From positions 1 through 24,732 of the forward strand of contig BEHZ01000006.1 in the NCBI GenBank assembly GCA_002923335.1: a DNA stretch of 24,732 nt. Direction: 5' to 3'. The notes beneath the pieces were generated by a model. The model saw only the letters and a list, made by a program, of their open reading frames with translations. It searched no databases and was not told where the DNA came from. A program made the position numbers and the translations under genes. Below, in pieces: positions 14,724-22,485 of the stretch; the first letter of the stretch is position 1, and each line of letters starts with the position of its first letter. Source of the DNA: a bacterium HR23 (GTDB taxonomy: Bacteria > Chloroflexota > Dehalococcoidia > Lucifugimonadales > HRBIN23).

Positions 14724-15452
14724 ATGCCACTCCTCTCACCACGAGACCGCACCGTCCTGCAGGAGCGCTTTAGCAGGGAACTGCGACGGGACATTACGCT
14801 AACCCTCTTCACCTTCCGCAGTGCCGGCCTACTAACGGTGCCCGGCCGAGAGTGCCCCACCTGCCCCCAGACGCAAGAGGTGCTGGAGGAGGTGGTCGCC
14901 CTCTCCCCCAAACTGCGCCTGGAGGTGGTGGACTTCTATGCCCAAGGGGAGGAGGCACGCCGTCGGGGTGTGGAGCGCATCCCCTGCTTTACTTTCAGCG
15001 CCGATCAGCAACCCTACGATAACATCAAGTTCTACGGCCTCCCCACCGGCTACGAGTTTCTCACCCTGGTGGAGGACATCATCGCCCTCTCCCGGGGGGT
15101 AACACCCCTGCGTCCCGCCCTGCGGGAGGTGGTGCGCCAAATAGATAAGGAGGTGCACCTGCAGGTCTTCGTTACCCCCACTTGACCCTACTGCCCCCAG
15201 ATGGCCAGGTTGGCCCACGCCGTCGCTATGGAGAACCCCCGCATCCGTGCGGATGTGGTGGAGGTGGAGGAGTTCCCTTACCTGGCTCAGACCTACCAGG
15301 TGCGGGGGGTGCCCAAAACCGTCTTCAACGGCTTCGCCGAACTGGTGGGGGCAGTGCCCCCAGAGGCCTTTCTGCAGAAACTCCTGACCGCCGTGGGCCG
15401 GCTGGACCTCCTCCCTAAGGTAGCGCCGGAGAAAGAGGAGGGACGCCCGTAG
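14724..15452 (+). CDS. Two-domain thioredoxin/glutaredoxin-like selenoprotein, Sec154
   Basis: Two plus-strand ORFs in one frame are split only by TGA at 15183-15185. Read through, they give a 242-aa protein with two thioredoxin folds, the architecture of protein disulfide oxidoreductases (glutaredoxin-like PDO family). Domain one has CPTC (Cys44, Cys47) and a cis-Pro segment RIPCFTF. Domain two has VFVTPT-U-PYCPQMARLAH, where the UGA replaces the first Cys of the expected CPYC (Sec154, Cys157), and a cis-Pro segment GVPKTVFNG. The ATG follows GGGAGG at good spacing. It lies 24 bp after recA and 2 bp before the peptidase gene, so all three may share a transcript. Sec at exactly the catalytic Cys position argues strongly against a real stop. 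A role in disulfide reduction or peroxide defence is inference. Confidence 0.9.
15186..15217 (+). promoter_or_regulatory. Candidate bacterial SECIS hairpin of the thioredoxin-like gene
   Basis: After the UGA, GGCC (15203-15206) pairs with GGCC (15212-15215) around loop AGGUU, with a possible extra U-A pair past a bulged C. The loop starts 21 nt after the UGA and carries G in its second position, resembling the AGGUCU apical loop of E. coli fdhF. The stem is short, so the evidence is weaker than for the UGSC hairpin. Confidence 0.45.
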
Positions 15453-15454
15453 CC

Positions 15455-16786
15455 ATGCGGTGGTTGGTTATTGGGATAGCACTGCTCTTCGCCCTCTGGC
15501 CCCGCCTCTCCCACGCCGGTGGACCGGAAGTCCTCGCCAAGGGGGTGGAAAGCCGTTTCCCCGAGGGCATCCTTTTCCGGGTGGAGGCCCAAAGCGACGC
15601 CCCCATTACCCGTGTGGTGTTGCGCTTTCGGGTGGGCAACGAGCGGAGCCGACGCTTCCAGCCTCTGGTCATCACCCCCGCCAAGAGCCTCTCGGCAGAG
15701 GCCCTTATCCGCACCGATACCGCTGCCCGCTACATCCCGCCGGGGGCACGCATTGAATACCTCTGGGAGATAGAAGACGAGGCCGGCAATCGCCTGGAGA
15801 CGCCCCCGGAGCACTTCGTCCTCCTGGACCCCCGCTGGAACACATGGGAGAGCATCCAGCAGGGATTGGTAACCGTCTATTACTATGCCCCTATTCGCAC
15901 CCGTGCCCAGACCATTGCCCAGGCGGTGGAGGAGACCTTTGCCCGCTGGGGGCCGGTGCTAGGGGTGGAGACCTCCCGCCCCGTTACAGTAACGGTCTTC
16001 ACCACCTACCGGGACATGCTTCCTGCCCTCCCCCCTACCAGCAGGACGGTGCGCACCGAGTTGATCACCGAGGGCACCACCTTCGCCGACCAGGGGGTTA
16101 TCGTGATGCTGGCCTCGGGGCCGGCGGTGCGGGGTATTGCCTCCCACGAGGCCATGCACTACCTGCTGGATATGGCCATCCCCAATCGGCGTCTGCCCGT
16201 GCCGGTGTGGTTCAACGAGGGGCTGGCGGAGTTGGGCAACCTGGCTCCCACCGCCGAATACGACCAGGCCCTCTTTGAGGCCCTGCGACGGGGCACCCTT
16301 CTCCCTATCACCAGTGTGGAGAGCATGCCGGGTCGTCCCGAGGATGTCATCCTGGTCTACGGGCAGGGGAAGGCCATGGTGAAATACATCGTGGAACAGT
16401 TTGGGGAGGAGAAACTGCGCCCACTGCTCCGCTTGCTGGATCAGAACATCCGCTTTGATGAGGCGTTCCGCCAGGTTTACGGGATCACCCTTCTGGAGGT
16501 GGAAAACGAGTGGCGGCGCACGGTGGGGGCACCGGTGCGTGCGCCCGAGGCGCAGGCGGCGCCCCTGCCAACCCCCATTCCTCTCCCCACCATCATCCCC
16601 TTTGGGGCGCCGACCCCTGTCGCCGGCGCCCCTACCCCTACGCCTGAGGCGGTTGTCCCCTCCGACACGCCTACCCCCTCTGCCCCCACCCGCACAGGGG
16701 GGTGCGCCCCCGGCCGAGCGACGGCCGACGGCCTCCTGCTGGGGATTATGCTGGTGGGCCTCCTGACCCTCCGTCAGCGGCGCTAA
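15455..16786 (+). CDS. Secreted, membrane-anchored MA-type (gluzincin-like) metallopeptidase
   Basis: This 443-aa protein has an N-terminal signal peptide (about 1-21, ending SHA). A beta-rich region follows, then a peptidase MA-like domain with zinc motif HEAMH (231-235) and, 19 residues on, WFNEGLAE, supplying the third ligand Glu. After about 365 comes a Pro/Thr-rich linker, and the C-terminus is a GCAPGR segment, a hydrophobic helix and RQRR, which look like a membrane anchor. It should therefore act outside the membrane. The start is 2 bp after the selenoprotein stop, suggesting translational coupling or co-transcription. The substrate is unknown. Confidence 0.85.
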   Translation: MRWLVIGIALLFALWPRLSHAGGPEVLAKGVESRFPEGILFRVEAQSDAPITRVVLRFRVGNERSRRFQPLVITPAKSLSAEALIRTDTAARYIPPGARIEYLWEIEDEAGNRLETPPEHFVLLDPRWNTWESIQQGLVTVYYYAPIRTRAQTIAQAVEETFARWGPVLGVETSRPVTVTVFTTYRDMLPALPPTSRTVRTELITEGTTFADQGVIVMLASGPAVRGIASHEAMHYLLDMAIPNRRLPVPVWFNEGLAELGNLAPTAEYDQALFEALRRGTLLPITSVESMPGRPEDVILVYGQGKAMVKYIVEQFGEEKLRPLLRLLDQNIRFDEAFRQVYGITLLEVENEWRRTVGAPVRAPEAQAAPLPTPIPLPTIIPFGAPTPVAGAPTPTPEAVVPSDTPTPSAPTRTGGCAPGRATADGLLLGIMLVGLLTLRQRR

Positions 16787-16887
16787 AGGTGACGCAGGCG
16801 GACGCCACCTCCTCCACCACCAGGATGGCGTCTAACAGGGGCCGTCCCGCGCCTCCATAAAGGGTGAAGTCCGTAGATTTCTACTCC

Positions 16888-17847
16888 TCAGCGGGCCTTG
16901 GGGTTCAGCACATCGTTCAGGGCGTCCCCCAGGAGGTTCCAGGCGAAGATAAGCAGGGCGACCGTTACCACAGGCGGGAGGAGCATGTGGGGCCACTTCT
17001 GCAACACCGAGATGCTCTGCCCCTCCCAGATCATGTTCCCCAGGCTGGGCACCGGGGGTTGAATGCCGATGCCCAACCAACTGAGCACCACCTCCGCCCC
17101 GGCGATGGCCCCCAGGCCCATGGAGACGGAGACGATGACGGGGGGCAGGGCGTTGGGGAGCAGATGCACGAGTAGGATGCGCCAGAGGGATGCCCCCATC
17201 GCCCGGGCGGATTCAACGAAGGCCTGCTCTTTGAGGGAGAGGACTTGCCCCCGCACCAAGCGGGCCATGCCTATCCAGGAGAAGGCCGCCAAGGCCCCAA
17301 ACACCACAAAGTAGTCCACGATGCCCCAGCGCACCAACCCCCGAATGCCGGTGGCGTCCTCAAAGTCCCGCACTAACTCCAGCACCCGGGGCTTCAGGGT
17401 TGCCGCCATGAGGATGACCAGCAGGATGCCGGGGAAGGCGGTAAACAACTCCCCGATGCGCATCACCAGGGAGTCCACTTTGCCCCCCAGGTAACCCGAA
17501 AGGAGCCCCAGGGTGACGCCCAACAGCAGGCTCCCCGTTAGCACCGACGCGGCGGTAATGATCAGGTTCGTCCGCAGGCTATAGATGATACGGGAGAGGA
17601 TATCTCTCCCCACGCCGTCGGTGCCCAACCAGTGGCGGGCGCTGGGGGGCTGGCGCACCGCCGTCAGGTCCTGCTGGTTGTAGCCATAGGGGGCAACCCA
17701 GTGGGCGAAAAGCCCGCTCCCATACAGAAGGAGGATGACCACCAGGGCGAAGACCGCCTTCGGCTTCCGCAGGAGTTTGCGGAAGGAGCGGAGCCACAGG
17801 CTCTCGCCCCGGCCGGTGGGGATGGCAACCGCCTGCGCCTTGTGCAT
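16888..17847 (-). CDS. ABC transporter permease, DppC/OppC type
   Basis: This intact 319-aa inner-membrane permease has an N-terminal cytoplasmic stretch, a first helix near 30-50, HWLGTDGVGRDILSRIIYSL, and an EAA loop (FVESARAMGASLWRILLVHL). The conserved end block is LSWLGIGIQPPVPSLGNMI. The usual ~280-300 aa length is slightly exceeded by an insert around KPRVLELVRDFEDATG before the EAA loop. The ATG is 6 bp after the upstream permease stop, with AGGAAAGG in between. It is the last gene of the second importer set, and no ATPase follows. Confidence 0.93.
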   Translation of the reverse strand: MHKAQAVAIPTGRGESLWLRSFRKLLRKPKAVFALVVILLLYGSGLFAHWVAPYGYNQQDLTAVRQPPSARHWLGTDGVGRDILSRIIYSLRTNLIITAASVLTGSLLLGVTLGLLSGYLGGKVDSLVMRIGELFTAFPGILLVILMAATLKPRVLELVRDFEDATGIRGLVRWGIVDYFVVFGALAAFSWIGMARLVRGQVLSLKEQAFVESARAMGASLWRILLVHLLPNALPPVIVSVSMGLGAIAGAEVVLSWLGIGIQPPVPSLGNMIWEGQSISVLQKWPHMLLPPVVTVALLIFAWNLLGDALNDVLNPKAR

Positions 17848-17853
17848 CCTTTC

Positions 17854-18789
17854 CTACCTGTAGCGAATGCGGGGGTCCAGGAAAGCATACAGGATGTCCA
17901 CCAACAGGTTGGCCAGCACAAAGGCGACCGCAAAGATCATAGTCAGGGCAGTAATCACCGGGTAGTCCCGACGGAAGATAGAGTCCACCGCCAGCCGTCC
18001 GATGCCGGGGATGCCGAAGAGGGTCTCGGTGATGAAGGCCCCCTCCACCAGGCCCGCCAGGGAGAAACCGATAACGGTGGCGATGGGGATCATGGCGTTG
18101 CGCAAAACGTGCCGGCTCTGCACCAGGTGCTCCGGGAGACCCTTGGCCCGGGCGGTGCGCACATAGTCTTGCCCCAGCACCTCCATGGCCGAGGCACGGG
18201 TGAGGCGGCCGATGCCGGCGACGCCCGGGAGGCCCATAACCAGGGCGGGCATAACGATGTGGGGGCTGAAGAGGCCCTGCCAACCCGAGGTGGGCAGGAG
18301 GTGCAGTTTCACCGCAAACACCAGGATAAGGAAGGGGGCGGTAATGAACACCGGCATGGAATAAAAGAAGAGGGCCCCGCTCACCAGGGCGGTGTCCAGC
18401 CAGGTGCCCTGGCGGTAGGCTGCCAGAAGGCCCAGGGGGATGCCCAGGGCCACGCCGATGAGCAGGGCAGCGAACCCCAACTGGGCCGAGACCCAAATCT
18501 TCTTGCCGATAAGGGAGGCAACGCTCCGGCCGGGGTAGGTGTAACTCTCCCCCAGGTTGCCCTGCAGGGCTTTGCGGATGTAGTCCACATATTGCACCAG
18601 GAGGGGGCGGTCAAGGCCCATCTCCCGACGCAGGCGGGCGGCGGCTTCGGGGGTGTATTTGGTGCCCAGACGCACCTGCACCGGGTCCCCCGGTCCGTAA
18701 CGCCCCAAGACAAAGGTTACAAAGGTAACGGACGCCAGGAGCACCGGCAACCACAGGAGCCGGCGGGCTACGTAGACCAGCACCCCCAC
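17854..18789 (-). CDS. ABC transporter permease, DppB/OppB type
   Basis: This permease of about 311 aa has N-terminal helix RRLLWLPVLLASVTFVTFVL, the GPGDP that follows it, and an EAA loop (QDYVRTARAKGLPEHLVQSR). It ends AFLDPRIRYR. Two in-frame GTG codons at 18789 and 18783 compete as start. The GGGGAG motif touches the first and is better spaced for the second, so the true start may be 18783 (MLVYVARRLL). It lies between the binding protein (30 bp gap) and the second permease (6 bp gap), clearly one operon. Confidence 0.92.
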   Translation of the reverse strand: MGVLVYVARRLLWLPVLLASVTFVTFVLGRYGPGDPVQVRLGTKYTPEAAARLRREMGLDRPLLVQYVDYIRKALQGNLGESYTYPGRSVASLIGKKIWVSAQLGFAALLIGVALGIPLGLLAAYRQGTWLDTALVSGALFFYSMPVFITAPFLILVFAVKLHLLPTSGWQGLFSPHIVMPALVMGLPGVAGIGRLTRASAMEVLGQDYVRTARAKGLPEHLVQSRHVLRNAMIPIATVIGFSLAGLVEGAFITETLFGIPGIGRLAVDSIFRRDYPVITALTMIFAVAFVLANLLVDILYAFLDPRIRYR

Positions 18790-18819
18790 CTCCCCGGCGG
18801 GCTTACCGGGCTACCCACC

Positions 18820-20505
18820 CTAGCGCTCTATCCACACATCCTTCAGCCGTGGGACGATGATGGGGAGCAGGCGGTAGCCCTTGACATAGGGTTTGATGAG
18901 AACGAACCGCTCCCCGCTATACCAGAGGGGAATCCAGGCTGCCTCCCGCACGATGATCTCCTCTGCCCGGTTGTAGAGTTCCACCCGCTTGTTCCAATCC
19001 TGCTCCCCCCGTGCCTGTTCCAGGAGGCGGTCCACCTCTGGGTTGTTGTAGAAGGTGTGGTTCTGGGTGCTCTTGCTGTGGAAGAGGATGTCCAGGAAGT
19101 TCTGGGGGTCGGGGTAGTCGGCTACCCAGCCCAGGCCGGCGAAGGCCTGCAAGTTCCCCCGGTTCAGTTCCTGGAGGAAGGTGGCCCATTCTACCTGCTG
19201 AATTTCCACCTCTACCCCCAGGGTCTGCTTCCACTGGTCCATAATAACTTCCAGGTCCAGGCCGGCGGAGCCGCCCGTGCCCGGCACGGTGATGACGATA
19301 CGAGGCAGTTGGCCGGCGTATTTGGACTCCGCCAGCAGGCGCTTGGCCAGGTCGGGGTTATATTTCAGGCCCTTCTCCTGGATGGAGGGGTTGTAGCCGG
19401 GGAAGCCTGGGGGCAAGATGCCGTAGGCGGGGGTAACCAGGCCGGAGAGAACCTGGCTGGCGATGAGTTCCTTGTTGATGGCGTGGGTAAGGGCCTGGCG
19501 CACCTTCACATCGTCAAAGGGGGGCTTCTTCACATTGAAGCCGATGTAGTAGGTGTCAAAGGAGGCAGGGGCCTGCACCAGTTGCTTGCTCAGGGGGTTG
19601 TTGGGGTCCCGCACCCGCTCCAGGTCGGCCAGCCCCACACCTGTCATGTGAATCTCGTCGTTTTCATACATGGCCATGGCGCTCCCGCCCGCCAGGAGCA
19701 GTTCCACCCGGTCCAGTTTGGCGGGGCCACGGTAGAAGTCGGGGTTGCGTTCCAGCACAATGCGCTCCCCCACCTTGTATTCCTTGAGTTTGAAGGGGCC
19801 GGTGCCGTTGGGCTGGTCGGTCCAGCGCCGTCCCATGCGCTCTATCTGCTCCCGGTCCACCACGAAGGCGGTGGGGTAGGTGAGTTTGGCGATGAAGTAG
19901 ACCTTGGGCTGGTCAATGGTGATCTGCAGGGTGTAGCGGTCCACCACCCGCACCCCGCTTACCTCGGTGGCCTTCCCTTCCAGTTTCTCCTTCACCCCCA
20001 CGATATCCCCCAGGTAGGTCTCGGCCACGGGGGACTGGGTCTTGGGGTCGGCCGCCCGCTCCAGGGAATACTTGAAGTCCTCGGCGGTAACCTCTCGCCC
20101 GTTGTGGAACTTCACCCCCCGACGCAGGTAGAAGGTATAGGTGCGTCCGTCGGGGCTCACCTCCCACCGTTCGGCGATATCGGGGATCACCCGCAGGTCG
20201 TAGTCCAGGGTAACCAGCCCGCTGAAAACCTCCACGATAATGTAGGCCGAGGTTACATCACTGGCCAGGTGGGGGTCCAGGGTAGGGGGGTCATCCCACA
20301 GTCGGCGGAAGACGCCCCCCGTGCGAGGGGTGGAAGGGGACGGAGCGGGGGCGGCAGTGGGGGTAGGGGTGGGGATTGCCCCCGGGGTTGCCTGGGCGGG
20401 CGCAGGGGCACGAGGCGTGGGTTGCGCCGCCTCTCGCCGACAGCCCACCGACACCACCACCAAGAGCACCGTCAGGATAGAAAGCCACGCCGCTGCCCGT
20501 TTCAT
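18820..20505 (-). CDS. ABC transporter substrate-binding lipoprotein, family 5
   Basis: This 561-aa binding protein has a signal peptide and lipobox VSVGC (Cys22), then a Pro/Ala/Thr-rich tether to about residue 60. The SBP_bac_5 body follows: IPDIAERWEVSPDGRTYTF, GVKFHNGREVTAEDFKYSL and GTGPFKLKEY. It has the oligopeptide-binding look (DDVKVRQALTHAINKE, then WVADYPDPQNFLDILFHS). The ATG at 20505 has GGGGAGG six bases upstream. It is the first gene of the operon with its own promoter element upstream, and differs clearly from the 7050-8870 protein, so a different ligand (probably peptides) is likely. Confidence 0.93.
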   Translation of the reverse strand: MKRAAAWLSILTVLLVVVSVGCRREAAQPTPRAPAPAQATPGAIPTPTPTAAPAPSPSTPRTGGVFRRLWDDPPTLDPHLASDVTSAYIIVEVFSGLVTLDYDLRVIPDIAERWEVSPDGRTYTFYLRRGVKFHNGREVTAEDFKYSLERAADPKTQSPVAETYLGDIVGVKEKLEGKATEVSGVRVVDRYTLQITIDQPKVYFIAKLTYPTAFVVDREQIERMGRRWTDQPNGTGPFKLKEYKVGERIVLERNPDFYRGPAKLDRVELLLAGGSAMAMYENDEIHMTGVGLADLERVRDPNNPLSKQLVQAPASFDTYYIGFNVKKPPFDDVKVRQALTHAINKELIASQVLSGLVTPAYGILPPGFPGYNPSIQEKGLKYNPDLAKRLLAESKYAGQLPRIVITVPGTGGSAGLDLEVIMDQWKQTLGVEVEIQQVEWATFLQELNRGNLQAFAGLGWVADYPDPQNFLDILFHSKSTQNHTFYNNPEVDRLLEQARGEQDWNKRVELYNRAEEIIVREAAWIPLWYSGERFVLIKPYVKGYRLLPIIVPRLKDVWIER

Positions 20506-20548
20506 AGTGTCCTCCCCGGGTTTTTGGGGTCTCCCGCCCCTCTAGGGT

Positions 20549-20554
20549 ATTATA
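20549..20554 (-). promoter_or_regulatory. -10 element for the second importer operon
   Basis: A perfect TATAAT lies on the minus strand 44 bases upstream of the binding-protein ATG, in the short gap after prfB. No good -35 is found at 16-18 nt, so an activator may be needed or the site may be fortuitous. Confidence 0.45.
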
Positions 20555-20588
20555 ACGGAGACCGAGGGCCGACGGTTGGGGGCACCCC

Positions 20589-21720
20589 TTATCGGCGCTC
20601 CACCGGGGCGCTCCCTTTCCCGATGCTCCAGGCCAGATACGCCTTTAGGAAGGGGTCCAGGTCCCCGTCCAGCACCCCTTCCGCATCGGCGGTCTCGTAG
20701 CCGGTGCGGTGGTCCTTTACCAGTTTATACGGATGGAGGACATAGGAGCGGATTTGGGTGCCGAACTCCGGGGGAATGTGCTCTCCCTTCAGGCGGGCCA
20801 GTTCCTCCTGGCGCTGACGCTCCTGCAGAGCCATGAGGCGGGCCCGCAGGATGCGCATAGCGATCTCCCGGTTCTGGTGCTGGGAGCGCTCCTGTTGGCA
20901 GGTAACGGTGATGCCTGTGGGGAGGTGGGTGATGCGCACCGCAGAGGCGACCTTCTGCACGTTCTGCCCCCCGTGGCCAGAGGCCCGGAAGGCCTCTATA
21001 CGCAGGTCCTCGGGGCGGATGACCACATCCCCCGTCTGCTCCGCTTCCGGGAGCACCTCCACCAGGGCGAAGGAGGTGTGGCGCGCTCGGTCGGCGTCAA
21101 AGGGGGAGAGGCGCACCAGGCGATGGGTGCCCTTTTCCCCTTTCAGCCAGCCGTAGGCGTAAGGCCCGCAGACCTCCAGAGTGGCGCTTTTGATGCCCGC
21201 CTCCTCCCCCGGGGAGCGGTCCAGCAGGCGCACCTGGAAACCCCGGCGCTCCCCCCAACGGATATACATCCGCAGGAGCATCTCCGCCCAGTCGTGGGCG
21301 TCGGTTCCCCCTAGGCCGGCGTGCACCGCCACAATGGCGTCCCGCCGGTCATAGGGGCCGCGCAGGGCCTGGCGCAGATGCAGGCTTTCTACCTCCTCTT
21401 CAAGGGCGTGGAGGTCGGCCTCTAGGTCGGGGGCCAGGGCGGAGTCCCCCTCCTGCAAGGCCATCTCCAGGAGGCCGTCCAGTTCGGCGAGACGTCGCTG
21501 GACGCTTTGCCACTGCTCCACCTCCTCCCTCAGGGCGTTGAGGCGGAAGAGGGTGTTCTGGGCAGCGGCAGGGTCATCCCAGAAGGTAGGGCTGGTGGTC
21601 TGGGCCTCCAGGCGAGACGCCTCCTGGGCCTTGCGGGGGATATCAAAGGCGCTCCAGCAGGTCGGCCAGGCGCTGGCGGACCTGCTGAAGGCGTTGACGC
21701 AGTTCCTGCAGGGCTGGCAT
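20589..21720 (-). CDS. prfB: Peptide chain release factor 2, made by programmed +1 frameshift
   Basis: The gene starts at ATG 21720 (AGAAGGGAAG upstream) and encodes 25 codons ending LLERL, then an in-frame UGA (21645-21643). Skipping one base at 21645 enters the long frame (DIPRKAQEASRLEAQ onward) to the TAA at 20589, giving 376 aa, the usual RF2 length. The RF2-specific stop-codon recognition tripeptide SPF is in RLSPFDADRA, and the catalytic GGQ is in ASGHGGQNVQKVAS. RF2 ends translation at UGA and UAA. The frameshift lets low RF2 raise its own synthesis. It lies 13 bp after endonuclease V on the same strand. Naive ORF calling gives a false longer N-terminus that runs antiphase through the upstream gene. 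Confidence 0.97.
21643..21655 (-). promoter_or_regulatory. prfB programmed frameshift site
   Basis: The minus strand reads GGAG CGC CTT TGA. This is the CUU-UGA slippery stop with a Shine-Dalgarno-like GGAG exactly three bases before CUU, the same geometry as the E. coli prfB site. The ribosome slips from CUU to UUU and reads GAU next. Confidence 0.95.
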
Positions 21721-21733
21721 GGTATCTTCCCTT

Positions 21734-22441
21734 CTACAGCAAGCGCCCCTGCTGAGGGTGGGCGGGGGCTGTCTCCGGCAGATGCCCCCCGGCTGCCAGG
21801 TGAGCAAGGCGGGTCGGCTCCGGCAGGCGATGGCCCCGTATACATGCTAAGACAAGGCGCACCGCCCCTGCCAGGTCTATCCGATGGCCGGGGGAGACAT
21901 AGACGGGGGAGATGCCCGTGCGGGTGCGCACCACCGCCCCCACGACCTCCCCACCGTCTACCAGGGGCTCCCAGGCCCCGGTGTCGGCGGGGAGAGGGTT
22001 GTGCCGTCCCCGCAGGATGCTCTTGGCACAGCCGATGGACGGGCGGTCGGTGAGCAGGCCGATGTGGCAGGCGATGCCGAAGCGTCGGGGGTGGGCAATG
22101 CCCTGCCCATCCACCATGAAGCAGTCGGGGGTGGTGCTCAAGCGCTCTAGGGCGCCCGCCAGAATGGGCACCTCCCGGAAGGCCAGCAGGCCCGGGATAT
22201 AGGGGAAGGTTACCTTGCGGAGGGCGGTGCGCACCTCCACCACCTCCAAATCGGGGAAGGAGAGGACCACCGCCGCCCCCCGGGCGAACCCCTGGGGGTC
22301 CTCGGCCGAGAGGTCCAGTCCGCAGACGGTGCGAGGGGGGGTGTCCAGGGGGGTCAGGAGCACCTGGCGGGCCAGGCGCTCCTGCGTGGCCATAGCCTCG
22401 GAGGGGGAGAGGTCCCAGGGGTGGAGAACGCGCAGTTCCAC
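21734..22441 (-). CDS. nfi: Endonuclease V (deoxyinosine 3' endonuclease)
   Basis: This 235-aa protein starts DNA repair at deaminated adenine by cutting near deoxyinosine. Family motifs are in order: GLDLS with the first catalytic Asp, FPYIPGLLAFREVP with the catalytic Glu, DGQGIAHPRRFGIACHIGLL with Asp and His, IGCAKS, and SPGHRIDLAGAV. I favour the GTG at 22441, since MELRVLHPWDL lines up with known N-termini; a TTG six codons upstream (22459) is also open and neither has a good Shine-Dalgarno. It lies between pcrA and prfB on the same strand, so a DNA-repair/translation operon is likely. Confidence 0.93.
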   Translation of the reverse strand: MELRVLHPWDLSPSEAMATQERLARQVLLTPLDTPPRTVCGLDLSAEDPQGFARGAAVVLSFPDLEVVEVRTALRKVTFPYIPGLLAFREVPILAGALERLSTTPDCFMVDGQGIAHPRRFGIACHIGLLTDRPSIGCAKSILRGRHNPLPADTGAWEPLVDGGEVVGAVVRTRTGISPVYVSPGHRIDLAGAVRLVLACIRGHRLPEPTRLAHLAAGGHLPETAPAHPQQGRLL

Positions 22442-22485
22442 AGAGCCAGGATAGCACAAGGGGACGGCGTTTTTGGCCTCCGGGG

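Noticed and set aside
13156..15452. UGA read as tryptophan through a variant genetic code
   Set aside because: UGA ends at least five genes here at normal lengths, and both internal UGAs occupy redox-Cys positions, not Trp positions.
16787..16887. Possible terminator between the convergent peptidase and permease genes
   Set aside because: Only a weak, mismatched GGTG/CACC pairing is present and there is no T-tract on either strand.
17632..20700. A 1022-codon open frame on the plus strand
   Set aside because: It runs antisense through the entire second importer operon, whose three proteins have clear family motifs; the open frame is a by-product of GC-rich codon usage and has no recognisable domain.
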